From Hydractinia symbiolongicarpus (taxonomy: Eukaryota > Cnidaria > Hydrozoa > Anthoathecata > Hydractiniidae), in NCBI RefSeq assembly GCF_029227915.1, contig NC_079880.1, positions 32,295,501-32,359,500 on the forward strand: a DNA stretch of 64,000 bases, read 5' to 3'. The number at the start of each line of letters is the position of its first letter. The stretch's first letter is position 1. The notes beneath the pieces were generated by a model. The model had not been told where the DNA came from and did not search any database. It saw only the letters and a program-made list of their open reading frames with translations. Shown one piece after another: positions 40,340 to 50,249 of the stretch. The position numbers and the translations under genes were made by a program.

Positions 40340-41010
40340 TTTTTACTTTAAACGAACATCTAATTCGGGTGTTGCTGTGACAACGTCATTTTCATCTATT
40401 TGGAATGGATCAGTATCTTCCTCAGTTAAAATTAAAAGCTGGCTTTTTAAAATGTCCTTTCCCGCTTTCCCGTGTCCTTAAAGGAGTGAATACGATCGTC
40501 TTCTTACCCGTCTGTCGCAAGGTTCAGTGCACATTACTTAAAAGAGGTTTTGATAGTTTCAGGAGTAATTTTTTCCCACGCCTTCAGGATCCATTTTCCG
40601 ATTGTACGTCAGGTGGAAGTTTTAAGTTTCCCCCAGCAGTGAGCTTTTTAATTCCTTCTTCCGCTAGCCAATCATCCTATTTTTCTGTTGCATGAGGTTA
40701 TCCATTGCGGCTGTCTCACTGCCATCAGCCTTTGCTGCAAGGCACACAGAAACACGAGATTTCTCATGACCAGTTGTTTTTACGGTCATTGTCTTTTTCC
40801 CTAACCTTCCACTGTTTTAGAAGAAACGATATCTGCCCATACAGGAGTCTCATCCATAGCTATGATATCAGAAGCCTTGTGTGGATGTCTCATATAAAAC
40901 AGCAAACATGTAAAACAAAAGCTACCAACTTATCAATAAGTTGATCTGGATCTATTGTTATTTTTTACGCCTTGTTCCTAATAAGTCCCCTTCTGATAGC
41001 CGTGTGATAA
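40340..41010 (-). pseudogene. Pogo/Tigger transposase fragment
   Basis: Reading leftward: LIDKLVAFVLHVC, a frame break, SDIIAMDETPVWADIVSSK (40831-40872, first catalytic Asp in MDET), GHEKSRVSVCLAAKADGSET, and WEKITPETIKTSFK near the C terminus. These are DDE_1 blocks of the Tigger/pogo class. The DNA-binding domain and second and third catalytic Asp regions are missing or unreadable, so it is truncated internally and at the N terminus. It is a different lineage from the transposase at 2951-4905. Confidence 0.65.
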
Positions 41011-41024
41011 AAATAGCGGGGCGG

Positions 41025-41163
41025 AGAGATAGAGAAATGTTCCTTCTGGTGCAGTCGACGTCGACCAAAGGGAAATTCCCTAAGTCATATGGCAATAACC
41101 AACACATAATCATATAAAATGATATCATATGCCAATAACCAACACATAATAATATTAAATGAC
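41025..41163. repeat. Outer half of the Polinton left terminal repeat
   Basis: Matches in reverse 48975-49042 and holds a tandem duplication (CCAATAACCAACACATAAT twice). It breaks off at ATATTAAATG at 41163, where the inserted repeats begin. Confidence 0.7.
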
Positions 41164-41587
41164 TAGCCGTTAACCCGTGGAAAAATCCACGGGGTCGCCC
41201 GTCCTTTATATATATCGCATTTCGTGTTTCTGTAACAAGACGCGGTTTCCGCGGACTGATAGACAAAATACGGCTATTATTAAAGAGACTAGCCGTTAAC
41301 CCGTGGAAAAATCCACGGGGTCGCCTGTCCTTTATATATCGCATTTCGTGTTTCCGTAACAGGGCGCGGCTTTCGCGGACAGACAGACAAAATACGGCTA
41401 TTATTAAAGAGATAGTTGTTAGCCCGTGGAAAAATCCACGGGGACGCTTGTCCTTTAAATTAACCCGTTGCAACAAAGTGGACAGAAAAATATCGCCTTT
41501 GGTATTGGTGCGCATTTTAAAAATTTCGTGTTTCCGTTACAAGACGACGCCGCTTTCGCGGACACACAGACAGACGGAATACGGCTA
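41164..41587. repeat. Three tandem TAGCCGT-family units
   Basis: Units at 41164-41276, 41290-41400 and about 41412-41587 each start with a hairpin (CCCGTGGAAAAATCCACGGG), continue GTCGCCCGTCCTTTA and TTTCGTGTTTCCGTAACA, and end in ACAAAATACGGCTATTATTA. TAGCCGT and ACGGCTA are inverted end words. The third unit has about 60 extra bases inside. Confidence 0.75.
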
Positions 41588-41618
41588 TTATTAAAGAGAC
41601 TAGCCGGGAAACCCGGCG

Positions 41619-42610
41619 TCGAAACGCCGCGGTAAGCCACAAGTCAAGGTGTGACCCGCTATTGAACACTATGTGGAGCGCTTAATAAGAGCCGTAAACT
41701 GTACTACACGGTCGGGTGGAGCGCTTTAGTACAGGTACGCAGTATGTCGTTAATCGAGTAAAGCACACACAACACTATAGTGTTTCGGCTGTAGTGTATT
41801 TTTGAAAATATAACTCTACTGTAACTTTAGCTAAAATAAAAACACAATTTACAACCATTTGTTACCCCGTCATAGGAAAAACAATTGGTCAATTTTATTT
41901 TATTTTGCGAAATAAGTTTCAGTAAAGGTTAACAAATTAATTGTGACACTGGACTGAGCACTTAGTACAGGTAAATCGTGCGACACATGCGTTTAGGCTT
42001 AAGACCCTATTCAAAAAACTATTGAAGCTTTGGTTTACACAACACAGAATACACTCTGTTGAAATGCCGGGTTAAGCCACAAGTAGCTGTGTTACCCAGT
42101 GTTAAACACCAGATTGAGTGATTAATAAGAACCGTCAACTGTGCCACACATTCAAGTAAAGCGCTTTAGTACAGCCATATAGTGTGTAGAAAATCAAGTG
42201 AAGTGCACACAACTTTATGGTGTTTCCGGTGTAATATACTATTCAAAAAATAACTTTCGACAGCTTAGGTAAAATAAAAACCCAGATTACAATTCAATGT
42301 TACCCCATCATAGCGAAAGCAGCTGGCCAACCTTCTTTATTTTTCAGGGAATGTTCCCGGGAAAAGTTCAAAAAAATGTTAAGCTGAGCGCTTAGTATAG
42401 GTAAACAGTGTGTACTTTTTTTCTGTAAAAAACGTTATCACAACTTCGGTTAAACAGAAACACAGGAAACAGCCCGTTGTTACCACCGGACTAAGCGCTT
42501 AGTACATCTAGACTGTGTCGCACATGAGTATAGGCATAACACCATTTTTAAAAAAACTTTATCGCGACTTCAGTTTAAAAAAAATCAGGAAACCGCCTGT
42601 CGTTATCAAG
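41619..42610. repeat. Diverged direct repeat of about 440 bp, two copies and a part
   Basis: Copy 1 (41619-42060) and copy 2 (42063-42400) share, in order, GGTAAGCCACAAGT / GGTTAAGCCACAAGT, AGCGCTTTAGTACAG, GCACACAAC, GGTGTTTC, and GTTACCCC(G/A)TCATAG. A third partial copy (42380-42610) repeats GAGCGCTTAGTA and GGCATAAC(A)CC words. No ORF. Confidence 0.6.
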
Positions 42611-43026
42611 TTCAGTTAAAAAAATATATACTCAGCAATTTTATTTTTCAGCATAAGCTTTCATAGCAGTAATAAAATTGGTAGCTGCCTATAACTGCAT
42701 TTAGCTACTTTCACTTCTTAGCCAGAGGTAGAGCTAAAAGGAGCTAGATAGGTAGACCCAACTTCAACATAAAAATAAATAATAATATACCAAACTGAAT
42801 AAAAACTTTAAAAGAATAGGAATAAATAAAGCTAGCTATAGCTAGCTGCCTCAAAATGTACGTTTTGTAGCTAGCCAAAAACTTAAAATTGGTTTGTTTA
42901 AGATTTATACGTAGCTAGAAAACGTGATGAAATATTCACCTTAACATGTGAAAACAAACTAAATAATCCTATAGGATAAAAAGTACTCAGAAGATATAAG
43001 GAGGATTGAAAGGAAACCTACAAACT

Positions 43027-43314
43027 TCACACCATCACTTCCAAACCAAAATGGCCTTCGTAGGGGTAACATGTTTCCTCCCGTCGGCATGTTGAGGCCG
43101 CGAAGCATTTGGATTGGTCATTAGTGAAAATGGGGCCTCGTGATTGGTTTATTACATTGAGCGGCAAAGCAAGGCCGGTAAAAAAACGGAGTCTGCCGGG
43201 GATTCGAAATAAAGCTGCAGGGCCGCGGGGATTTTCCGTGTGTCTCTCGCTACTTGCTCCGCTATGTTGCGCAGAGACAGACAAAATACGGCTATTATTA
43301 AAGAGATATATATA
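43027..43314. repeat. GC-richer insert ending in a TAGCCGT-family 3' end
   Basis: The block ends with CAGACAAAATACGGCTATTA at about 43275-43300, the standard end of the TAGCCGT units, but its start is unrelated to the hairpin half. It closes the set of inserts that separate the two halves of the Polinton left terminal repeat. Confidence 0.5.
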
Positions 43315-43436
43315 TGACGTCATGCGAAATATTATACATAATAATATTAAATGTAAGATATATGACATCATCAACGCATGCGCAATAGCGTATATACTAT
43401 ATATGCTATTATACAGAATATGAGTAAGGGAAATCC
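43315..43436. repeat. Inner half of the Polinton left terminal repeat
   Basis: AATAATATTAAATG...GATATATGACATCA...GAATATGAGTAAGGGAAAT is the reverse of 48856-48945 (GGGAAATTCCCTTTACTCATATTC...TGACGTCATATATC...CATTTAATATTATT). Together with 41025-41163 it restores a terminal repeat as long as the right one. Confidence 0.65.
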
Positions 43437-43490
43437 TCTAAATATTCAAATGTCCTCCGAATCAAGTACCTGAATATCTCAAAGTAAACA

Positions 43491-43761
43491 ATGGATCATT
43501 ATCAGGAACTCTGTAATAGGAATGTTAATTTTAGCCCATGGATGCTCCAGTATGTACCAGACTATTTCAAGAATCGTGACATGTGCAATACAGCGGATCA
43601 AGGATCTAATGGTATTCGTGTATGTTCCGTATTACTTCAAGACCTTGGATATGTGTATCAGAGTAGTCCAGCGCAATCCGGGTCTGTTCGAGTATGTTCC
43701 AGATCGTTTCAGAGCCCCAGTTACCAGAGTTCTATCAAATAAATATGAAAGAGGAAAGTGA
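43491..43761 (+). pseudogene. VPD-repeat protein fragment in the Polinton
   Basis: ATG at 43491; the reading holds three imperfect 30-odd-residue repeats: QYVPDYFKNRDMCNTA, then in the neighbouring frame YVPYYFKTLDMCIRVVQRNP and EYVPDRFRAPVTRV. The pattern (YVPDxxKTxxMCxxAVxxNP) is a repeat family found in Polintons and some large DNA viruses. A frameshift lies between the first and second repeat. Function unknown. Confidence 0.5.
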
Positions 43762-43919
43762 TGAATGTGGAATTGATCTCGATAAATATGATAGATGCAA
43801 GTGTGGACGGAGGTTAATTATATGCGGGAAAATGCTGTGTTGGTAGCATTACATGATGTTTATCACGTACAATGGTGGGTGCTGTCCTTGTAAAAACCCC
43901 TAGTTAGAGTCTATTTTTC

Positions 43920-44512
43920 ATAAATTTTATGGAAATGATATTGAAACAACGACTTTTTATAGCAACCTAGATGCATTTAACATCTTTGATATAAAGATCG
44001 AAAACATTGTACTTAGCGATCCAATACAAGTCAATAAAGGCAAGGATGATAGATTTGCGATAGGTTACAAAAATGATAATAGAATTACCGCCCTACTAAT
44101 CAGAACACCAGGGGGGGGGGGGGGGGGGGGGCTATATAGCATTGGAGCATCTCGATATGATGAGAGTTCCCCACTTACGATGTCATTTAACTTACACAAT
44201 CATCCAGAATGGCTTCAGAAATACCAAAGTATATTGATATGGTTTGAGAAAATATATGGTAGTGAATTCACTACCCCTCCAGTTAAAAAAGGCAATGTTA
44301 GTACCAAAGTAAAGGAATGGAATAGGGAGATTAATACTGATTTTCATGATCAACCATTACCACTTAAGCAGCCCTGCGACTGCATCTGCATTTTAAAGCT
44401 ATCAAGTATCTATCGGCAAGGGAATAGGAACTATCTGCAGGTTATGCTAGAAGAGTGTGAGTATAAACCGGTGCAACAATCCAGGACACGACACTTTGAT
44501 TCAGATGTATAA
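43920..44512 (+). pseudogene. Conserved-looking Polinton ORF, split by a poly-G tract
   Basis: Left of the G tract (44110-44131) one frame reads IENIVLSDPIQVNKGKDDRF and ITALLIRTP; right of it another reads MSFNLHNHPEWLQKYQSILI, WFEKIYGSEFTTPPVKKG, LPLKQPCDCICILKLSSIYR and stops at 44512. The long open frames and position suggest one Polinton gene broken by an expanded homopolymer. I do not recognise the family with confidence. Confidence 0.4.
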
Positions 44513-44515
44513 TAA

Positions 44516-44791
44516 ATGAATGATTGGAAAAAAGAAGCCAGGGAATTGGGCATTCGTGGGTATTCAACCCTTAAGAGAGCTGATCTTATATCTGCGATTA
44601 ATAAGATATAATATAGAGATGTTTCAACGCAAACTCTTAGGCCTCATTGCAAGCCATGTCTAGAAATCACAGCTATGAAAATACTCGATGAGTACATCAG
44701 AGGCCTCGAGACAAAACAGAAACGAACAATAATTTACGATGGAGATTACATGGTTGATGCTACTACCGGTGAAGTGATTGGTGTTGTCTAA
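44516..44791 (+). pseudogene. SAP-like domain ORF with in-frame TAA
   Basis: MNDWKKEARELGIRGYSTLK then RADLISAINKI matches the LxxxAxxxGIxGYSxLxKxDLIxAI pattern of SAP/Rho-N-like DNA-binding domains. A TAA follows, and the same frame continues with HCKPCLEITAMKILDEYIRG and ends GDYMVDATTGEVIGVV. A similar SAP-like start occurs in the polymerase at 48.7 kb. Confidence 0.45.
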
Positions 44792-44964
44792 TGTATTAAA
44801 CAATACATTAGATTATGAATACGCTGATGAATTATCTAAATACCGCTTACATGCTGTACAGACTGTAGTTTTTTCATAAGTTCGTCGCTGGCTTCCCGTC
44901 TGCCTTGTGCCAGAAGCTGCTGTCGCTCTTGCTCATTTATCGTCTCCACGATCTTTTTAACCCG

Positions 44965-45297
44965 CTATCGAATCTGCTTCGTTAGCAGCATGTACTTTTG
45001 CTTTTCCTGCATGATTAAGCTGAACTCGTGGTCGCTAATAACACCATTCTCCACAGCTTTAGAGATTAGGTCAACGATACTATTCAGCTTGGTCTCCGCG
45101 AGTAGTCTGATGCTCTCATGCTTCTTACTCTTGAAACCTAGCCTCTTCCTAGCGTTCCGTAGACCAGCTTGTCCCAATCCAACGGCTATGGCTATCCCGC
45201 CCATTGCCACTGCTAGGGGAACTCCAATACCCGAGAGCATAGTACCAATACCTACGCCCGATGTGATCACGCTTATGGTGAGCAATCCGTGGTCCAT
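44965..45297 (-). CDS. Small membrane protein of the Polinton
   Basis: 110 codons from ATG at 45297 to a TAG at 44965. Residues 5-45 are a Gly/Ala/Ile-rich hydrophobic hairpin (SVITSGVGIGTMLSGIGVPL then GGIAIAVGLGQAGLRNARKR), followed by a basic and then helical charged region. Beyond the TAG the frame stays open with charged residues (RVKKIVETINEQERQQLLAQ), so it may have been longer. Glycine-rich membrane proteins next to the polymerase occur in cnidarian Polintons; role unknown. Confidence 0.45.
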   Translation of the reverse strand: MDHGLLTISVITSGVGIGTMLSGIGVPLAVAMGGIAIAVGLGQAGLRNARKRLGFKSKKHESIRLLAETKLNSIVDLISKAVENGVISDHEFSLIMQEKQKYMLLTKQIR

Positions 45298-45306
45298 ATA
45301 ATGGAT

Positions 45307-45480
45307 CTAGGTACCATGCATTCCAAATTTTTTCGACAGCTTTTCACGTTGTTTGACCTCGCTTCGCAGAAACTGTTCAATCTCTTCTATTTTCTTCAAA
45401 CGATAGACCTGACTTTCATCAGGCTCTTGCTCAGGCGCACTTGGCGGTAAGCTCGGATAAAGCTTAGCAATGTCTGTCAT
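45307..45480 (-). CDS. 57-residue Polinton ORF
   Basis: Starts MTDIAKLYPSLPPSAPEQEP, then YRLKKIEEIEQFLRSEVKQR and REKLSKKFG. A short acidic/proline head and one predicted amphipathic helix. It begins one base before the polymerase-frame stop at 45481 and ends 10 bases before the membrane-protein ATG, a compact arrangement typical of Polintons. Function unknown. Confidence 0.4.
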   Translation of the reverse strand: MTDIAKLYPSLPPSAPEQEPDESQVYRLKKIEEIEQFLRSEVKQREKLSKKFGMHGT

Positions 45481-48400
45481 TTATTCTATGAGCAAGTGCA
45501 TATTAATTCCAACTAACGAAACATTCTTATCGCGGTGATACTCATCCGTCAACATGAACTCGAGACGATCCGTCGAACCTTTCAAAGGAAGGTAAACAGG
45601 ATTATCGAAACTCCACGTGAGCATATCGCCCCAAGCACCTACCTCCTTGGTAGGAAGCATAGCCAGTATCTTGGATTTTTTACCATCCAGCAGGCAGTCA
45701 TCCTCGTCTAATACACCTTTCCCGAATTTATATTTTGTAAAATATCGCCTTGGAAGGAAAGGCAGCTCGTTGTGCTTGTCGTGCAGCTCCTTCGGGTAAT
45801 CAACATCGACCTCCAGGAGGTACCCGTGCTTGTTATCAGATACCAGCTTATCGATCTTCTTTTCATTGATTACCTGTACATTTGATATCTATTTGAAGCC
45901 ATGGATTGGAAGGGGCTGCTGCATTGCCCAACCGTATTAATTGTTGGCGTCAAGGTACTGCAAATAGGATGACTTTTTATCATGATCATATTGATCAGCC
46001 ATATATTTGTTATTCGCCTTGGCATATCGGTGTACGGCCTGGGTTATACCACCTTTAATACCCTTTTAAACCATCAGGAGCATGTCAGGATCTGTTAGCA
46101 GCTCCAGCCTTACACCCGTATACTCTAAGGCGGCTTTCCAGGCCAGGCCTGGGGCACTGTAGGCATGGGCAGGATCGAGCTTGTAGTTATCCAAGCACAC
46201 TCTTCGAAAGCTCTCCAATACGTCTGCTAGTAGCAAGACGTCTGTGGTGAGGTATATGTCATGGTAGTCACCCATAGTAGTCTCAGAGCCCTTCGGAGTG
46301 ATGAAATTCCAGACTTCTTTTGCATGCTCGTAATCGTTGTCGCTGATCCCTTTCATGTTCAGCCTGCTATAGAAAGCCTACTTGGGAGGTAGCTCCGTCT
46401 CCTTGAATCGTCGCCAGTCATCCATGTATTCGTAGGGATAGACGCCTTTTCGAAGCATCAGTCTGAGAAATCATCACCGTCGATAAACCTTGTCATGGCT
46501 GGTACATTTGCCTTTACCTGCTCTATGTCTAGCTTCTTCGTGGTATTCGAGTCACAAGCCTTGCACCAAAAGCTTGCCACATACTCGGCGTTAATGCTCT
46601 GAAATTCCAAACATGTATCTACGCACTGCTGACATTTCATACCCGCAGCGTTTGTACCGACGAGATTGCTTGCCAATTTCTCCAAGCTTGATGCCATAAA
46701 TCGACAGCTGTTAATGAACCTGATCTCGATCTTCTTATAAAATTCACCGTCACCATACCCCATACCTGCAATGGGTACCTTGATTTTAGCATTAAACGAT
46801 ATGTACTTTTCCGTGTTCTCAGCGATGCATCCTATATCCTGAGTGTCGTACTTCTTCCCTAATTCACGGATAAAAAAGTGAGCATCATAGCCTGACAGGT
46901 TGTGGAATATCACAGGTACATGGTTGGGTATCCTATACTTAAGATTGCAGGTATTGTGGGCTGCTCATCGAAACAGCCCTGTGTAATGACAATGATCTTT
47001 CTATTTTCATCGTTGAACGGCTTCATGCATATATGGCAGGTATCCGCATCATCATATTCATTCCTCTGCTCCTCCGTTAATGGTAGCATAGGCTTCTGGG
47101 GAAACAGCGAGTAAAGCCTTTTTACCTCCTCCTCCAGGTGTTGAACGAATAACTCTACACATCCCTCACCCCTGCACTTATACAAGGGTTCTGATACCTC
47201 TCCATAAGCAAAGGTGGAATACGTACATCAACCGCATGGTACATGCTTATTCAGCGTCTTAGTCTTAGTCTTAGTATCCCGAGCATTTTCCTTCATCGGG
47301 ATTAGTAGGCTTTCAAAGTATGGGTATATAACGAAGGGTACTTTGAATTGCTGCTGACCATCTTGATAATATAACCACTTTTCCTTTTCGCTGGGCATCG
47401 TGATTTTGACCGCTTCATTGTCTTTGCAGTATGCACAATGTTTATCGCGGGATTCCACTGTTTGAAATCCCTGTAAGCAACTCATGCAAAAGTGCATTTT
47501 GCCATGGTTTTTTGATATCTCACGTCCCAATAATCTTGAAAGATTTTTGATGGCTAAGTAATGGTTCCTCTTCTCATCGGTGATTAGTAGCAAATTAGCC
47601 TGCTTCTCACGTTCGTTAAATGCCGATCTACGCAGGATATTAAAGCTCTTACCCGTTACATACAAGACATTAACTGCAATATCGGGATTGTTCCGCTCAA
47701 ATTTGTTGATGTCCTTGATGGATGTTGAAACTCTATATTCCCCCAATTATACAGCTCCGCATATGGTCGGAGCTTGCTTATGCGTTCTGGATTATATTTT
47801 ATTTCCTCATGATGTAGCGCTGCTACGATACTCCACTTAAAACACTCTTCATCATTGTTCTGTGGATTAATGGTAGCCTTCTTAGTGGCTATCCACTTTG
47901 GTGCTTCAATGTATGAGGAGCCTCTCGTAAGCTTGAGCTTGTGGAAGTCCACGTCGAGATGTATGATGCGGCCGATGCTAAACCCAGATTTGGGTAATGC
48001 GGCATTTTCAATATTTGTTTTCATCTGCGCGAACATCGTATCCAGCAATTCATCCACGATGGTGCCCTGAAATACTGACGTCATATTGCTATGAAAGACC
48101 TTATCAACCTCAATGAACTCGTTGCTACCATCAATTGGTTTTTCCATAAAAACCAGAGGAAACATTGAACCTTCTTAGACCTCATGTCTTCTACTTGGTT
48201 TTCGATGGGTGTTTTTACATTTGATCGAACCAGTAAGTAGCCATCAATATCTGTTCCATCAATACCAGCTATACGATAACTTCTGAATGTTTTGTGTAAT
48301 GCATGCTTATGCTCCTGAGGCGTAAAATCTTGGTTCGTTTGCTCTTCAGTATTATCCTCTTTTGCTTCTTCCTCAACCTCACCAACCCGGGTCTTCTTGA

Positions 48401-48783
48401 CAGCATCATATAGTGAAAGTATTCGTGTTTTTATCGATTTAAATGTTTCCTGCACTGGTTTCTTGATACTCTCCGGTACATGTGATAATAGCCACTCTGA
48501 CCACTTTCGCAGCTTACTATTGACTACTGGACGAGTTCTCTTCAGCTCCTGGCGTTTAAACTCGTTCATTTCCTCAAACGTGGGTACATGTGGCTCGATG
48601 TTCCTCTTAATGGAACGAGTCTTTGCCATCTCTTGCCTTTCAAAAATATCCATGGCTTGTGGTGTGAATGGGGTAGACTGCGTCTCTAATAAAGCAACAA
48701 GGTCTGCTTTGCGTAATTTTGAATAACCCGTGAGCCCACGGGTTTTGGCAATGACGTGCAATTGTTTTATGGTATTAGAATTC
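45481..48783 (-). pseudogene. Polinton protein-primed DNA polymerase B, broken and internally deleted
   Basis: Leftward order: SAP-like start (IKQLHVIAKTRGLTGYSKLR), a basic linker, a frameshift near 48165, the N-terminal region (PKWIATKKATINPQNNDEEC), another shift near 47735, a zinc-finger-like HFCMSCLQGFQTVESRDKHC, the exonuclease I position (PFVIYPYFESLL), exonuclease II (FHNLSGYDAHFFI), the DVLLLADVLESFRR block, and the motif A region (YLDANN, a stop, YGWAM). After NELPFLPRR the family sequence ends; motifs B and C are missing, and an unrelated tail follows (LLDGKKSKILAMLPTKEVG, NPVYLPLKGSTDRLEFMLTD) that resembles the C-terminal end of a Polinton structural protein. At least five frame breaks or stops. 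The exonuclease I position has Tyr where the family has Asp. Non-functional. Confidence 0.75.
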
Positions 48784-48855
48784 AAATTCATCTTCTTTAT
48801 TATATATATATTTTTGATTTCAATCAACAATTTTTCTGGTGCGGTCATATTTTTG

Positions 48856-49042
48856 AGTAAGGGAAATTCCCTTTACTCATATTCTATATGATTTAGTGTA
48901 TGACGTCATATATCTAGCATTTAATATTATTTTGTGTTGGTATATATCATTTAATATTATTTTGTGTTGGTTATTGGCATTTAATATTATTTTGTGTTTT
49001 GGTCGACGTCGACTGCACCAGAAGGAACATTTCCTTATCTCT
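48856..49042. repeat. Polinton right terminal repeat
   Basis: Uninterrupted copy with a threefold ATTTAATATTATTTTGTGTT tandem at 48929-49000 and the end word GTCGACGTCGACTGCACCAG. It is the reference against which the split left repeat can be recognised. Confidence 0.7.
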
Positions 49043-49153
49043 GGCGGAGGTTATTCAAGCAGGGGCGCTTATTGAAAAAATGTCCCTTGGGGGGCGCTTA
49101 TTCCGGCAGGGGCGGTTGTTCGGCAAGGGGCGCTTGATCCGTCATTTACAGTA

Positions 49154-50087
49154 ATGTTGTTATTGCGGGTACACCACGCACAGGAAAGTTTGTGTTTTTG
49201 CTAATCTCGGCATCTCCACCCTTTTCCGCCAAATATCTTTTTTCCGACACTATGCTGTCTTTCAATGGAAATATTAATACTGAGTTTTTCTTGGAATTTA
49301 CAAAAATTAACGTAAAATATCAATGACATCATAACACTGCGCGGCCATGATAATTTTAGTGGAACGAACGATATTGTTGATTATAATCACGTGATGGCCT
49401 AGTTTTATTGCAATGCCACGTGTCAAAACCAAATGCGGATAGCCACACAAATAGAAAATTTACCGGATTTATATTGGAATAATTAGGAGAAGTTAAAAAT
49501 TTCGCTAAACATACATAGACAAATTCCATATCAATATGTCTTTCGATAAATAGTTCCAATAAAGGCATCTTAATAAATGACTGTGTTTTCTTGCCTAAAA
49601 TAATTTTTAGTGAATGCTCTTTTAGGTGAATTTGTTTTAGCCATAATAATAAAGAAATGATGCATTTTTTTACACGATCTTTAAGCGCTGTATATCTGTA
49701 GCTCAAAAGTTTTACTCTTGACTGTTAACAAGATGATAAATACACTTGTATTGACGCTCTTTATATTTCTTAAAAAACAATATAATTTACAAATTAAAAA
49801 ACAAACATTTTTTCGATTAACTAAAGCAGACCCTTATTCCAAATTTGAGGAAGTTCCGTTCGGATACATGCTTTTTTAAATGCAACAATTCACAAAAATT
49901 CACAAAAAACACGTGTTCTGTTATGTCGTTTTCAATCAATTAAAAAGCCCGTAGAAGTAAATCAGTGAAAACAATACTGCTAGAACAAATAACTGCAAAA
50001 TTTAGCAACGATATTTTTTTCCGTTGTTTAAATACTTTAAAAAAAATCTGTCTTTATCTGGTGTTTAAAGAAGCAATAACACACATC
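49154..50087. other. Downstream flank of the HERC4-like gene, no gene seen
   Basis: AT-rich; the minus ORF at 49356-49706 shows no domain. The 3' untranslated region of the HERC4-like gene must lie in the right part of this stretch. Confidence 0.4.
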
Positions 50088-50249
50088 TTACACTAAACCA
50101 AATCCCTCGTAATTTTCGATCGCTTGATCCAATTTAGTCCTCATCAATTCTATTGTCGGATACTTCGGCAGGTCTAATAAATTGAAGCATGTATGTGCCA
50201 CAGGAAGTTTATCGAACATTTCGCCACCGTACACTGGTTGGATGATGAA
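50088..50249 (-). CDS. HERC4: HERC4-like exon: HECT C-lobe end with catalytic Cys
   Basis: [20 protein letters not shown] then [11 protein letters not shown] and NYEGFGLV plus stop. The acceptor TTGTATAG at 50250 is chosen over a nearer AG because it keeps phase 0 and the conserved IIQP. Confidence 0.85.
   Translation of the reverse strand, partial: FIIQPVYGGEMFDKLPVAHTCFNLLDLPKYPTIELMRTKLDQAIENYEGFGLV

Larger units (their letters stand above)
41025..49042. mobile_element. Polinton/Maverick relic, 8.0 kb
   Basis: The ends share AGAGATA(G/A)(A/G)GAAATG then TTCCTTCTGGTGCAGTCGAC in inverted orientation, with GGCGG directly repeated on both sides (41020-41024, 49043-49047). The terminal repeats continue inward with AACACAAAATAATATTAAATG-type words. 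Coding content is a protein-primed family B polymerase (minus), SAP-like and small ORFs on both strands, and pieces of other Polinton-type proteins. Integrase, packaging ATPase, protease and a full capsid gene are not found; full Polintons are usually twice this length, so this is an internally deleted, decayed copy. Confidence 0.75.
40186..49153 (-). mobile_element. Pogo/Tigger-like element split by a Polinton
   Basis: TACCGTAAATGACG at 40186 and its near-exact reverse complement ending at 49153 are the terminal repeats, followed inward on both sides by GC-rich AAGCGCCCC / GGGCGCTTATT words. Transposase coding is on the minus strand left of 41025. The 8-kb Polinton separates the small right part (49043-49153) from the left part (40186-41024). 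Confidence 0.75.

Noticed and set aside
41164-41587. Helitron ends in the TAGCCGT units
   Set aside because: There is a hairpin near one end, but it is at the 5' side and no TC start with CTRR end is visible; the inverted end words do not fit a Helitron.
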